A DNA stretch of 64,000 nucleotides from Kiritimatiellia bacterium (lineage in GTDB: Bacteria > Verrucomicrobiota > Kiritimatiellia > RFP12 > UBA1067): contig JAQIBS010000167.1 of the NCBI GenBank assembly GCA_027858965.1, positions 1 to 64,000 of the forward strand, written 5' to 3'. The notes below the pieces were generated by a model that searched no databases, was not told the origin of the DNA, and saw only the letters and a program-made list of their open reading frames with translations. Shown piece by piece: positions 15,556 to 25,027 of the stretch (its first letter is position 1; every line of letters begins with the position of its first letter). Made by a program: the position numbers and the translations under genes.

Positions 15556-17834
15556 AACTGCCTGAGGGCTGTCAGATTCATATGGTGGGGGTGTGCGGTG
15601 TCGGCATGGCCGGTGTGGCGCGTCTGCTCGCGGCCCGCGGTTATAATGTCAGTGGTTGTGACGCAACTCTGAATGAGCTGGTTGGAGGACTGCAGCAAGC
15701 CGGTGTCACGGTTTTAAAGGGGCATGACAAATCTCATCTCGTTGGACTCTCTAAAGATGACGCTCTGATCATTACCCCGGCTGTGGATCGGAATGAACCT
15801 GAGTTCACAGCCGCGCGGGAGAGAGGGCTCCCGCTTTACTTTCGAGGCGAAGCTCTTGCCTTGCTTGTCTCTGACTCTTATGGAATCGCAATATGCGGGA
15901 CCCATGGAAAAACTACGACATCCTGTTTTGCAACACGCCTTTTTCAGGAACTGGGATTTAATCCGGGTTGGTGCATTGGTGGATTTACTGAGGATCTTGG
16001 CGGTGTTGCTGAACCGGGCGATAATGAGATTCTGATTGTAGAGGCTGATGAGAGCGACGGCACCTTGCAGTTTTATCATCCTGCTGTGACGGTTGTTAAT
16101 AATATTGATATTGATCATCTGGAGCATTTTGATGGAGAGGAATCTCTGGTTGAATGTTTCAGAAAGGTTGTTGTTCAGAGTCGGTTGGGGGTATGCGTCT
16201 GCCGTGATAATGAACGTGCTTACCAAACAGCTTTAATGGCGGCAGAGGTGAATCTGCTCGATTACGGGTTGAGCGAGCAGGCCACTCTTCAGGCCGCATC
16301 CGTTGAAGTCCGGGCTGATTACTGCGCGTTTAACTTGATCTATAATAAGATCGATTATGGACGCGTTGAGTTGGGTATTGGTGGTCGGCATAATGTTGCA
16401 AATGCTCTCGGGGCAGCAGCTGCTGCCCTGATGTATGGGCTGGCGGTTGAGGATGTTGTCCGAGCTATTCAGTCAGCCTGCTCCCAACTTCCCGGCAGGC
16501 GCTTTGAGGAACTCTGCGTTCAGGATGGCGTCAGTTTTGTTGCCGATTATGCTCATCATCCTGTTGAACTAAAAGCTGCAGTTGATATGGCAGTGGCTTG
16601 TGATCCGAAACGGTTGATAGCGGTTTTTCAACCGCATCGCTATACTCGCACTTTAGCGATGGGTGATCAGTTTCCTGACTCTTTCCGCGGAGTCGATGAG
16701 GTTATTCTGCTTCCCGTTTATGCCGCTTCAGAGCCGATGATTGAGGGAGGGACCATCTGTGATCTTTATGCACATTTTCGAAGGCAGCTGCCCCATCAGA
16801 AAATTACATTGGCTCGTAATTTAAAAGAATGCTGGTTTTATCTGCAAAATACCCTCAGCAGCGGAGATATGGTTTTAATTGCTGGAGCCGGTGATGTGAT
16901 TGAGCTGCGTCACTATTTGCAGAGGGAGTTTAACTGCGATGATTGTGTGGCTTTTAATGTAGCTCTTCGAAATATTGAACAGATCAAGGTTGCTGCACCG
17001 GGCTCCCTGAATGGCTGTTCTGTTTTTCCGACTCAGAGCCTGGCCCGTTATCTGGTTGAAGTTGAGGAACGTAACGGATTGCAGGCGGTTATCGCACTGT
17101 GCTGCAAATATAAAATCAGGTGGATCATTGCAGGAGCCGGTATGAACAGCTGGTTCAGTGATTGCGGTTTTGATGGTTGTGTTATCAGGTTTAAGCCGCA
17201 GGCTTTCTCGGGTTATACCGTTGCAGGTGATGAGGTTGAGGTGGGCTGTGGCTCCAGCGGTCCTCGCTTGCTGGATATGCTTGAGGCGAGTGGACTCTCC
17301 GGTCTTGAGTTTTTGGAAGGGGTGCCTGGATCTGTAGGCGGCTGGCTTGCAATGAATGCCGGTGCACATGGCTCTGAGATAGGGGATAGCGTTATCAGTG
17401 TGGAGTTGTTGAACTCTGATAATCAAATCAAGAGCGTGAAGGGGGGGGATTGCGACTTTTCCTATCGCCACTGCGAACTATTAACGAGCGGAGTTGCTAT
17501 CAGCTGCAAGCTTAAGTTGAACTCAGATGAGATTGAGAGTATTAAAGCTAAGCGCTCTGAAATCCGGAAAAAACGGATTCCTCTCAAGGGATTACGCACC
17601 GCTGGCTCAGTTTTTCGTAATCCGCTGTCGGATTCGGCTGGTAAGCTGCTTGATCAGTCGAAATGCAAAGGGTTGCGTGTTGGCGGAGCGTATGTAACCG
17701 ATTTTCACGCAAATATTATTGCGGTTGATGAGGGAGCCTCGAGTGCTGATGTAGAGGCCCTTGTTCAAATGATGCGCAACCGGGTCTTTTTTCGGAGTGG
17801 TATTGATTTGCAAACAGAAATTTGCGGAGTTTGA
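15552..17834 (+). CDS. murC-murB: MurC-MurB fusion: UDP-MurNAc-L-Ala ligase and UDP-MurNAc dehydrogenase
   Basis: 760 aa, two enzymes in one chain. MurC (about 1-455) has the Rossmann start MVGVCGVGMAGVARLL, the ATP loop GTHGKTTTS (about 116-124), EADESDGTL and ADYAHHPVELKA. MurB (about 456-760) has GVPGSVGGWLAMNAGAHG, YRHCEL with the catalytic-region Arg, and AGSVFRNP with the proton-donor Ser. The MurB FAD loop is divergent (AGAGMNSWFSD, about 527, in place of the usual GGGSN form). Both act in cytoplasmic peptidoglycan precursor synthesis, MurB before MurC, the reverse of the fusion order. The fusion may channel the product. An 8-G run at 17441-17448 lies in the MurB half. Confidence 0.92.
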   Translation: MKLPEGCQIHMVGVCGVGMAGVARLLAARGYNVSGCDATLNELVGGLQQAGVTVLKGHDKSHLVGLSKDDALIITPAVDRNEPEFTAARERGLPLYFRGEALALLVSDSYGIAICGTHGKTTTSCFATRLFQELGFNPGWCIGGFTEDLGGVAEPGDNEILIVEADESDGTLQFYHPAVTVVNNIDIDHLEHFDGEESLVECFRKVVVQSRLGVCVCRDNERAYQTALMAAEVNLLDYGLSEQATLQAASVEVRADYCAFNLIYNKIDYGRVELGIGGRHNVANALGAAAAALMYGLAVEDVVRAIQSACSQLPGRRFEELCVQDGVSFVADYAHHPVELKAAVDMAVACDPKRLIAVFQPHRYTRTLAMGDQFPDSFRGVDEVILLPVYAASEPMIEGGTICDLYAHFRRQLPHQKITLARNLKECWFYLQNTLSSGDMVLIAGAGDVIELRHYLQREFNCDDCVAFNVALRNIEQIKVAAPGSLNGCSVFPTQSLARYLVEVEERNGLQAVIALCCKYKIRWIIAGAGMNSWFSDCGFDGCVIRFKPQAFSGYTVAGDEVEVGCGSSGPRLLDMLEASGLSGLEFLEGVPGSVGGWLAMNAGAHGSEIGDSVISVELLNSDNQIKSVKGGDCDFSYRHCELLTSGVAISCKLKLNSDEIESIKAKRSEIRKKRIPLKGLRTAGSVFRNPLSDSAGKLLDQSKCKGLRVGGAYVTDFHANIIAVDEGASSADVEALVQMMRNRVFFRSGIDLQTEICGV

Positions 17835-17845
17835 AGGAGTTGTCT

Positions 17846-18742
17846 ATGAAAAAAGTTGCAGTATTAATGGGGGGAACCTCCAATGAACGCGAGGTTTCGT
17901 TGAAATCCGGTGCGGCTGTAGAGAAAGCTTTGCGTGAATCAGGTTATGATGTACAGGCTGTTGTGTTGGATTTGGACAATATCGACTCGCTGCCTGAGGG
18001 AGTGGATGCGGTATTTATTGCCCTACATGGCGGCTACGGGGAGAATGGCGGAGTGCAGTCTGACCTGGATAAGAAGGGAATTCCCTACACCGGTCCTGGT
18101 GCTATGGCAAGCAGAACGGCTATGGATAAGGTTTTGACCAAGCAGACTCTTGAGAGTGCGGATGTTCCGACAGCGCCTTATGAAAAACTTAGAGTTGGGG
18201 AATCCCTTAGTGTGTTGGAGCTGCCAGTGGTTGTAAAACCTCCTCGGGAGGGTTCCAGTGTCGGCATCAGCAAGGTTACAAAGCCGGAGGAGTTTGCATC
18301 GGCTGTTGTGGCAGCGTGTCAAGCGGATATACTTGATGAGGCTTTAGTTGAGAGCTATATTCCCGGTCGTGAGTGGACTGTAGGGATTCTTGGGGGTGAG
18401 GCTTTGCCTGTGGTTGAGATTATTGCTCCCGGCGGTTGGTATGGATTTGATGAAAAATATACTAAAGGGGTGTCGGGATTTGATATTCCGGAGTCCGAAG
18501 AGGATCAGCCGTTACTCGCCAAAGCGCAGTGTTATGCGTTGCTGGCTTATAAAGCTCTCGGTTGTCGCGGGGTCAGCCGTGTCGATTTCAGGGTTAATCC
18601 CGAGGGAGAACTCTATGTTCTGGAGGTTAACACAGTCCCTGGAATGACTTCAACCAGCCTTTTGCCGCAGGCGGCGGCCAAAGCGGGAATAAATTTTAAT
18701 GAACTTTGTTCAAAGCTTATTGAGTTAGCTGCTCATGATTGA
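17846..18742 (+). CDS. ddl: D-alanine-D-alanine ligase
   Basis: 298 aa from ATG 17846, with AAGGAG at the right distance; an in-frame start at 17822 overlaps murB and is less likely. The ATP-grasp features are clear: MGGTSNEREVSLKSG at the N-terminus, HGGYGENGGVQ, PREGSSVGISKV, and the metal-binding end FRVNPEGELYVLEVNTVPGM with TSTSLLPQAA. It makes the D-Ala-D-Ala dipeptide for the pentapeptide precursor. It follows murC-murB by 11 bases and clearly shares its transcript. Confidence 0.93.
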   Translation: MKKVAVLMGGTSNEREVSLKSGAAVEKALRESGYDVQAVVLDLDNIDSLPEGVDAVFIALHGGYGENGGVQSDLDKKGIPYTGPGAMASRTAMDKVLTKQTLESADVPTAPYEKLRVGESLSVLELPVVVKPPREGSSVGISKVTKPEEFASAVVAACQADILDEALVESYIPGREWTVGILGGEALPVVEIIAPGGWYGFDEKYTKGVSGFDIPESEEDQPLLAKAQCYALLAYKALGCRGVSRVDFRVNPEGELYVLEVNTVPGMTSTSLLPQAAAKAGINFNELCSKLIELAAHD

Positions 18743-18805
18743 TACTATTTAAGTTTAAGTTTTCAGGAATACTCCAGCGGAAAACAGGAATTTACGGTTA
18801 GTAGT

Positions 18806-19705
18806 ATGAAGTGGAAGATATTTCAAAAAGCGAAGAGTTCTAAAAAAAGAGCGGGAAGTGGCTCAAAAAAAGGTGCCTCTGCTACTAAAAGCAGGGTTAA
18901 ACGCAGACCGAGGCGCTCTAAAGAGACTCCTTTCTGGGTTAAGCCCCTTTTGAAAGGTGTCGGGGTTTTAAGTTGCATTGCTTTGGTGATTTTTGGTCTG
19001 TGGTATGCTTTCGATGCATATTATTTTAAATCAACAGACCTTTTTGTTGTAAAAGATGCTCAGAAAAATGTGATCATTGATACAGGCAAAACCCTGACTC
19101 CCGATCTGATCAAACAGATTCTTGGTATTAAAGATGGTATTAACCTCTTTTCAATTCCCATTGATGAAAAACGCGTGCAGCTTATGGAAAAAGCACCCAG
19201 TATCAAGGATATTGCAATTGTTCGTTATATGCCGGATAAATTGAAGATCTCTATCATTGAAAGGGACCCGATTGCACGTGTGGAGATTGATGGACGTGTG
19301 GTTGATGATGAAGGTGTCGTTTTTGTCCGTTATACCCGGACAAGTGGGTTGCCCATTATTCTTGGTTCCAAAAAGATCAAATCGGCAAAGCCCGGTGACA
19401 GACTTACCGGTATGGAGATGGCAGCCGTCCGGCTTGCCAACTCCACCTTCCGCCCGGAATGTAAAAGTCGTTTTATGTCAGTTGATTCATCACACTCGCG
19501 TTATTTACTCCTGAAATTTCCCGATAGTCGTCGTTCCAAAATTGCCTGGGCAGGGATGAAGGAAAAAAGTGCAAAGTCTAAACGCTTAATGATAAAACAG
19601 TATGATAATCTGATCAATGCGATGAGTAATGATATCGGCATGGAATTTAAAATGTTTGATGCTCAGCATCCTGGTCGAATTTTTGGAAAATCTTCGAATT
19701 TTTAA
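18806..19705 (+). CDS. ftsQ: Cell division protein FtsQ/DivIB
   Basis: 299 aa. A very basic cytoplasmic tail (about 1-47, Lys/Arg/Ser-rich) precedes one membrane segment (about 50-72). A POTRA domain covers about 85-155 (LTPDLIKQILGIKDGINLFS; KAPSIKDIAIVRYMPDKLKI), then the FtsQ beta domain (RVEIDGRVVDDEGVVF). FtsQ bridges early and late divisome proteins in the periplasm. Position between ddl and ftsA matches the standard dcw order, which supports the call although sequence conservation in this family is low. Confidence 0.85.
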   Translation: MKWKIFQKAKSSKKRAGSGSKKGASATKSRVKRRPRRSKETPFWVKPLLKGVGVLSCIALVIFGLWYAFDAYYFKSTDLFVVKDAQKNVIIDTGKTLTPDLIKQILGIKDGINLFSIPIDEKRVQLMEKAPSIKDIAIVRYMPDKLKISIIERDPIARVEIDGRVVDDEGVVFVRYTRTSGLPIILGSKKIKSAKPGDRLTGMEMAAVRLANSTFRPECKSRFMSVDSSHSRYLLLKFPDSRRSKIAWAGMKEKSAKSKRLMIKQYDNLINAMSNDIGMEFKMFDAQHPGRIFGKSSNF

Positions 19706-19726
19706 CATAATAGAGAGAATGATCTT

Positions 19727-20929
19727 ATGAAAAGAGATCCCGTTGCAGCGCTTGAAATTGGAACATCCCGTACGGTTGTATGTGTTGGTGAGCCCGATGA
19801 TAATGGCCGTATGCGAGTTACCGGCGTGGGAACCTATCCCACAACAGGAGTTCGTAAAGGACAGATTATTGATTTTAAACAGGCTTCAAATGGCGTTGAG
19901 TCAGCCCGTATTGAAGCGGAAGATAAGGCGGAGACCAGTATCTGGCAGGCATTGATTTCTGCAACAGGCGGGCATATTGAGGGCAAGTCTTATGATCAGG
20001 TGTTACCGATTGAAGCATCTGATAAGATTGTCTGTAAAGCCGATATGAGCGAACTGGATGAATTGCTCAGCATGCCTCCCATGGATCCAGAGAAGGTTCT
20101 GCTGCATAGCTTGTATCAGTCGTACTCAGTGGATGACCAGTATGGCATTGCTAATCCTGAAGGTATGAAGTGCAATATGCTGAAACGCAGTGGAATTAAC
20201 ATTCAAGGCCAGAAAAACCGCATTGATAATTTAAAAAGGGTTGTCAGTGATCTGAAAATGGATGTGATTGATGTTGCCTTTGATGGTGTTTCCGCATCAT
20301 TATCTGTTTTGACTGCCGCGCAGAAACGCGATGGTGTTCTGTTAATTGATCTTGGCGCAGGAACCACGACTGCCATGACTTTTTATGGTCAGTTGATATC
20401 CGATATCTTCTGTCTGGGGGTTGGCGGTGATCATATCACGCATGATATTGCCACCGGGTTTAATATTCCCGTTATGCGCGCCGAGGAAGTTAAGTGCAAC
20501 CACGGTAGCGCACTTGTTAATATTGAAGAGGCCAAGGGCCGGATTGAACTCCCTGAGGAGGTGGGTTTTGACAATCGTACTATCAGTGCAAAATCACTTC
20601 AGGTTATTATCAATGCCCGGATGGATGAACTTTTTAAGATCATAAGATCCCGCTTGGCTGATCGTGAACTCTTGTATCAGCTTGGGGCAGGTGTGGTTCT
20701 GACTGGTGGCGGTGCTTACCTGCGGGGCGTCACGGAGCTTGCTGAGCGTGTTTTTGGTACATCCTGTCGTATCGGGGTGCCCATTAACGTGGATGGATTT
20801 GAAAATCTTGATAAACCGGCATCTTTTGCTACTATCGCCGGTTTGATTAAGTATGGTTTTGATGCCAATAACCTGTTGGGCGCAAAATCGGGTTTTGGGT
20901 CTATCTTCAAAAATATCTTTGGACGGTAA
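19727..20929 (+). CDS. ftsA: Cell division protein FtsA
   Basis: 400 aa, actin-like ATPase that links FtsZ to the membrane. It shows phosphate-1 (ALEIGTSRTVVCVGE), phosphate-2 (LLIDLGAGTTTAMTF) and adenosine (VVLTGGGAYLRGVTELAE) motifs, and the FtsA-specific 1C region between them. The C-terminal end SGFGSIFKNIFGR is the membrane-targeting amphipathic helix. It sits 21 bases after ftsQ and 3 bases before ftsZ. Confidence 0.93.
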   Translation: MKRDPVAALEIGTSRTVVCVGEPDDNGRMRVTGVGTYPTTGVRKGQIIDFKQASNGVESARIEAEDKAETSIWQALISATGGHIEGKSYDQVLPIEASDKIVCKADMSELDELLSMPPMDPEKVLLHSLYQSYSVDDQYGIANPEGMKCNMLKRSGINIQGQKNRIDNLKRVVSDLKMDVIDVAFDGVSASLSVLTAAQKRDGVLLIDLGAGTTTAMTFYGQLISDIFCLGVGGDHITHDIATGFNIPVMRAEEVKCNHGSALVNIEEAKGRIELPEEVGFDNRTISAKSLQVIINARMDELFKIIRSRLADRELLYQLGAGVVLTGGGAYLRGVTELAERVFGTSCRIGVPINVDGFENLDKPASFATIAGLIKYGFDANNLLGAKSGFGSIFKNIFGR

Positions 20930-20932
20930 TCT

Positions 20933-22117
20933 ATGAAAATGATATCTGATTTATTATTAATAGGCGTAGGTGGTGGTGGTTGCACTCTGCTCCGCTCTAT
21001 TACGGAAAAAGCCAATGTTGCAATAAAAGCTCTTGGTGTGGATACTGATGCCGCTTCCAATTGTGAATCCGGAGATAACGGGGTTGACTTTCTTTTGATT
21101 GGTGGTGCCCGTTTTTCAGGTCATGGTACCGGGGGAGATGCTGTTAACGGTCGTTTGGCTGTTCAGGATGACTTTAAAAATCTCGACCCGTTTCTGGAAA
21201 ATATTCGCATGGTGGTGGTGGTTACATCTCTTGGAGCTGGCACCGGCGGTGGTTCCACTCCTGAAATATTGAAGTACTGTCATGAACGCGGTATAACCAC
21301 GCTTTGTTTTGCAACCCAGCCATTTGAATTTGAGGGACCTTCCCGGTGCGAGGCAGCCCAGCGGGTTATGTCTTTGCTGGAAGATAATGCTGATACTTTG
21401 GTTACTATTCCTTTGGATGATTTACACGCGCAAAGCGGTAGTGATAATCTTCAGCTTTCAAAAGAGGGAGCGGTTGAGACTTTGAGCGCAGGCATCTCTC
21501 TTATGTGGCGTATGCTATGTATGCCGGGCTATATTCAATTGGATGTTGAACGTCTGCGTTCAATGGTTGTCAGTGGAAAAACAGGGCGTTTAGGTTTTGC
21601 TTTATGTGCCGATGAGATGGATCGCGCTCCGCAGATTGTTGAGCAACTGGAAGATTTTAAACTGCTGCAAGGTGCGGGTGAGGGCGTTGCCCCTGCCGAA
21701 TCACTTCTGGTAGGTATTATCGCCGGTGATGATCTTCTGCTCTCGGAAATAGCAGTTCTGATGAATGGGATCAGGGAGCTTTACCCGAACAGTTCCCGGG
21801 TTGAAATGGGAACTGTGCAGGATGCTCTCTTTAACGGTCGTATTGAGGTCGTCCTGTTTGCCTTTGATAATTGGGCCAAACCGGTTGCTGCTGGATATGT
21901 GAACGTTGCCGCGCGTCTGGATCAGCCGCCTGTTGCTGATATTCTGCCGGCAGCATCAAGTGTGCGTAAGATTAAAGGCAAGGGTAAAGTTAAAAGTAAA
22001 CTTTCATTTGGCCCGACAGGTCGCGGAAAGTTCCAGAATAGTGAACCCACGATATACGATGGTGTTGATCTGGATGTGCCGGCGTATATCCGCTACGGAA
22101 TCAATATCGAGAAGTAA
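20933..22117 (+). CDS. ftsZ: Divergent FtsZ-type tubulin homologue
   Basis: 394 aa. The GTP-binding core is recognisable: LLIGVGGGGCTLLRSI (residues about 8-23), GVDTDA, and the tubulin signature as TSLGAGTGGGSTPEI (about 99-113; usual form GGGTGTG). The T7-loop region near EGAVETLSAGISL lacks the familiar NxDxxD wording, so GTPase coupling may be altered. The C-terminal tail LDVPAYIRYGI resembles the conserved D-x-P-A-F-L-R peptide that binds FtsA. Start codon 3 bases after ftsA. It is the only FtsZ candidate here, and the retained tail argues it is the functional one. Confidence 0.85.
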   Translation: MKMISDLLLIGVGGGGCTLLRSITEKANVAIKALGVDTDAASNCESGDNGVDFLLIGGARFSGHGTGGDAVNGRLAVQDDFKNLDPFLENIRMVVVVTSLGAGTGGGSTPEILKYCHERGITTLCFATQPFEFEGPSRCEAAQRVMSLLEDNADTLVTIPLDDLHAQSGSDNLQLSKEGAVETLSAGISLMWRMLCMPGYIQLDVERLRSMVVSGKTGRLGFALCADEMDRAPQIVEQLEDFKLLQGAGEGVAPAESLLVGIIAGDDLLLSEIAVLMNGIRELYPNSSRVEMGTVQDALFNGRIEVVLFAFDNWAKPVAAGYVNVAARLDQPPVADILPAASSVRKIKGKGKVKSKLSFGPTGRGKFQNSEPTIYDGVDLDVPAYIRYGINIEK

Positions 22118-22693
22118 TGCACCTAACGCAGTAGAGTCGTAACCAAACTTGCTGTGAGTGATGAGCGAAAGCTTTATCCCCTTTTTGATAGGTTGTGCAA
22201 TGTACATTACTGCGTTAGTCAACAACGCTTCGCGTTGCATAGAAGAAGAGTTTTGATCACTACCACTGGATAGAGGCTGGCGCGAAGCGGCTATTGCCTT
22301 GGAATTGCCGTTACACCCTTCGGGTTCACTGCCGGCCTTCGGCACGGCCCTTCTCGCAAGCGCGATTCGGGAGTTCCGTGTTGGATATTGGATATTCAAC
22401 CTTTTATACTACAATTATTTATAAAAACAGCTACCTCAATTTCTTGTTTTTTATGACAGGAGTTGATTTTATAGCTACTAGGCCCGATCTGAGACTTCGC
22501 TCAGATCAAGTGGCTGCGCAACCTTCTCTCGCACCTTCTCTCGCACCTTGTCTCGCACTTTGTCCAACCAGACCAGGTTTGAGACAAAGTGCGAGTCAAA
22601 GAGTAACCAACGCTTGATGAATGCACCATCCGACAACATGGTTTCTAAGGGCTTAGAGGATATTCATGTTGTCGCTGCCCTTCGGTGAAGGGC
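22118..22693. other. Intergenic, 576 bp, repeats only
   Basis: No gene seen between convergent ftsZ and the U32 gene. It holds GC-rich filler like that in the 9021-9413 element (CCTTCGG and CGGCC repeats, 22270-22370), a TTGGATATTGGATATTC tract at 22381-22397, and the Ser-free tandem and hairpin repeats at 22521-22595. Confidence 0.55.
22521..22595. repeat. 12-bp tandem repeats running into a 13-bp inverted repeat
   Basis: About three and a half copies of a 12-bp unit (ACCTTCTCTCGC and variants) run from 22521 to 22564. The last unit CTCGCACTTTGTC (22552-22564) pairs perfectly with GACAAAGTGCGAG (22583-22595) over an 18-nt loop. It could act as a terminator hairpin for ftsZ, but there is no T-run. 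Confidence 0.6.
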
Positions 22694-25027
22694 CTAATGA
22701 ACTTCTTGCCCGGCACTCCAGGACCAGTCGACACGGAATCGGGTAATTCCCTGTTGCAGAGCCTCTTCAATTTTATCTTCCCTGTCAAGAGGCTCCTTTG
22801 CTGTGGTAACCCACTCTTTGTCTCTCTGCTGAGTTATCAACTCTCTTCCTCCTCGCCCTTGGAGTTCAATGAATCCAATTTCCGGTATGTCATTGATGGC
22901 CGGAGCGGTTGTAGATATGTAAAGAGGGGTATGCTGAAAAACAAGATATTCACGGTCACAGCAATCTACAGTACGCGGAAAAAGCGAGCTGATGTCAATC
23001 AGCTCGGGAGAGATTACATGCGAGTTGAACCCCATCGCCTTTAATGTAGCGGACGACATCCGGTTCATACAGTAAAGAGTCCAGTCGGCTGAGACTGGTG
23101 TGATCCCCTGTGCTTTAAGAATGTGGTACCCGGAGAGGTCGGCAACCTCCCAGGTTGTTAAGTTCTGTGCAATCAGATGAATGACGCATTTCTCAAGTTC
23201 ATCATGATCCTCCATGCGCGTAATCAGGGGTGTTGCCAGAACAATCGATTGGTTCTCTGAGATCAGATCTTTCCAACGCTTTAGATTTTCAAGAGTTTGT
23301 CGGGCTGAACGATGGCCGATGTTCAGAACGATAGTTGAAAATTTCTGCAGGTAATCTGCTTCCGGTAAGGGTGAAAATATACGGGTTTTAAGAGTGAATG
23401 ACGGTTGGGTGTCCGTTGTTTCAAGCGGCTTGCCGCTTGATAAGTTCTGTTCGAACTCCGCGACCTTTTTCTTGCGCTGTACCAGCTGTTCCAACTCAAG
23501 TTTATCCATTAGCTCCCTGCGGGCATTATTTAGAATGGCCGGGGGGATATAGAGCTTATGCTCATCAATCAAAGTGAGTTGATTGAGCGACCAGATTGTG
23601 TTGCCCAGTCGTGCGCAGGCCTTGCGTACTCCTGCTTCGGTTTTATCTGGATTTTTAGCGGATTCCAGCTCAATCGGCTCACGGTGCTCAGCTTTTATGG
23701 AGTTGTCTGCGCCGGAGATACACGCTTCTATGAATAATTCATCGGGCTTGAGTGTGACCGAGACATCAATCTTGGTTCCGGAGTTGAGTTCTGAGGCACG
23801 AACGCTTGTGATACGGTACTTTCTATGCACGGCTTGTGATGAGGAACAGTATACTTTGGCGTTTTTGTCAATCAGGGGTGGATTGCAGTCCAGAATCTCA
23901 ATCTCAACATCACTGCCGGATGGTATAACCACCTGCTCGCGTTCTTCACCTCTGCGACGCATATACAGAATTCCAAATCCAAAGGGCCGTTCACTCTCCT
24001 TTATATCAATTTGAATCCCGTCGTGTTTTTCCAGTTCGCGCGTGGTTTTAAAACGCAGCCAACGACGATTATCATCTCCTTTGAATACGGATAAAACGCG
24101 TCCCACTTGAGCCCCTCTGTGTCCAACAGTTTGTGGGTCGATGATGCTGGAAGGAATTTGTTGTCTGTTCTCTGTATAAAACTGAGTCCATGGTCTACTG
24201 AAAACCGTTTGTATATCGGATATAATTGCTTTTTCCGCACCAGGAGGAAGGTTTGAATCAATCTTTTTGCGGTAGGCATCAGTGACACAGGCAACATAGA
24301 GCGGGTTTTTCATGCGGCCTTCTATTTTCAGAGAGTGAACGCCGGTTGTTGTAAGGTCATCTATGATGGGAAGGAGGGCCAGATCTTTCATGGAAAAGGG
24401 GTGACTTTCCTCCTCGTTTGAATTGAAGGAGTGGCGGCAGCAATAGGCGCATTGACCGCGATTGCCGCTGCGACCGGTTGTCTGTGATGAAAACAGACAA
24501 AGTCCACTGTAACTGTAGCACAGGGCGCCATGCACAAATACCTCAATCTCAATTCCGCAGTTTTCGGCAATGTGTTTAATCTCCGGCAAAGAGAGCTCCC
24601 GGGCCAGCACAACACGTTTGAATCCCAGCTCTTTCAGCTCCAGCACGGATTCAAGGTTGTGTGCTGCCATCTGGGTGCTGGCATGCAGGGGCATGTTTGG
24701 AAAATTCTCTTTTATCAGACGGGCACCGCCCAAATCCTGAACAATGACTCCATCGGGTTTGAGTTCATCCAGTTGATCCAGCATCTCAAATGCGCGCGGT
24801 AGCTCATGGTCAAAGAGCAGAGTGTTGAAGCTGATATAAATCTTTTTGGCAGGGGAGAACGTTGCTGCGTAAGCTGATAAAAGCCGCAGTTCATCCATAG
24901 AGATGTTTTTAGCCTCCGCTCTGGCGGAGAAATGTGGTAATCCTGCATAGACTGCATCTGCGCCGTATTGAAAAGCGGCCAGGGCTGCATCATAAGATCC
25001 GGCTGGTGATAAGAGTTCTGGTTTCAT
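22694..25027 (-). CDS. U32 family peptidase-like protein (RlhA/TrhP type)
   Basis: 777 aa. The N-terminus LLSPAGSYDAALAAFQYGAD opens a TIM-barrel-like U32 domain, and the family signature is complete: EVFVHGALCYSYSGLCLFSS. RGQCAYCCR follows, giving the Cys ligands. A second domain (about 380-480, DUF3656-like) has KVYCSSSQAVHRKYRI. Characterised long relatives are RNA hydroxylation enzymes (RlhA for 23S rRNA, TrhP for tRNA uridine) rather than true proteases. I cannot tell which RNA is modified. The C-terminal 250 residues carry a third, less conserved unit. Confidence 0.85.
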   Translation of the reverse strand: MKPELLSPAGSYDAALAAFQYGADAVYAGLPHFSARAEAKNISMDELRLLSAYAATFSPAKKIYISFNTLLFDHELPRAFEMLDQLDELKPDGVIVQDLGGARLIKENFPNMPLHASTQMAAHNLESVLELKELGFKRVVLARELSLPEIKHIAENCGIEIEVFVHGALCYSYSGLCLFSSQTTGRSGNRGQCAYCCRHSFNSNEEESHPFSMKDLALLPIIDDLTTTGVHSLKIEGRMKNPLYVACVTDAYRKKIDSNLPPGAEKAIISDIQTVFSRPWTQFYTENRQQIPSSIIDPQTVGHRGAQVGRVLSVFKGDDNRRWLRFKTTRELEKHDGIQIDIKESERPFGFGILYMRRRGEEREQVVIPSGSDVEIEILDCNPPLIDKNAKVYCSSSQAVHRKYRITSVRASELNSGTKIDVSVTLKPDELFIEACISGADNSIKAEHREPIELESAKNPDKTEAGVRKACARLGNTIWSLNQLTLIDEHKLYIPPAILNNARRELMDKLELEQLVQRKKKVAEFEQNLSSGKPLETTDTQPSFTLKTRIFSPLPEADYLQKFSTIVLNIGHRSARQTLENLKRWKDLISENQSIVLATPLITRMEDHDELEKCVIHLIAQNLTTWEVADLSGYHILKAQGITPVSADWTLYCMNRMSSATLKAMGFNSHVISPELIDISSLFPRTVDCCDREYLVFQHTPLYISTTAPAINDIPEIGFIELQGRGGRELITQQRDKEWVTTAKEPLDREDKIEEALQQGITRFRVDWSWSAGQEVH

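Noticed and set aside
22118..22693. RNA gene or riboswitch downstream of ftsZ
   Set aside because: Only repeat wording and a simple hairpin; no conserved RNA fold recognised.
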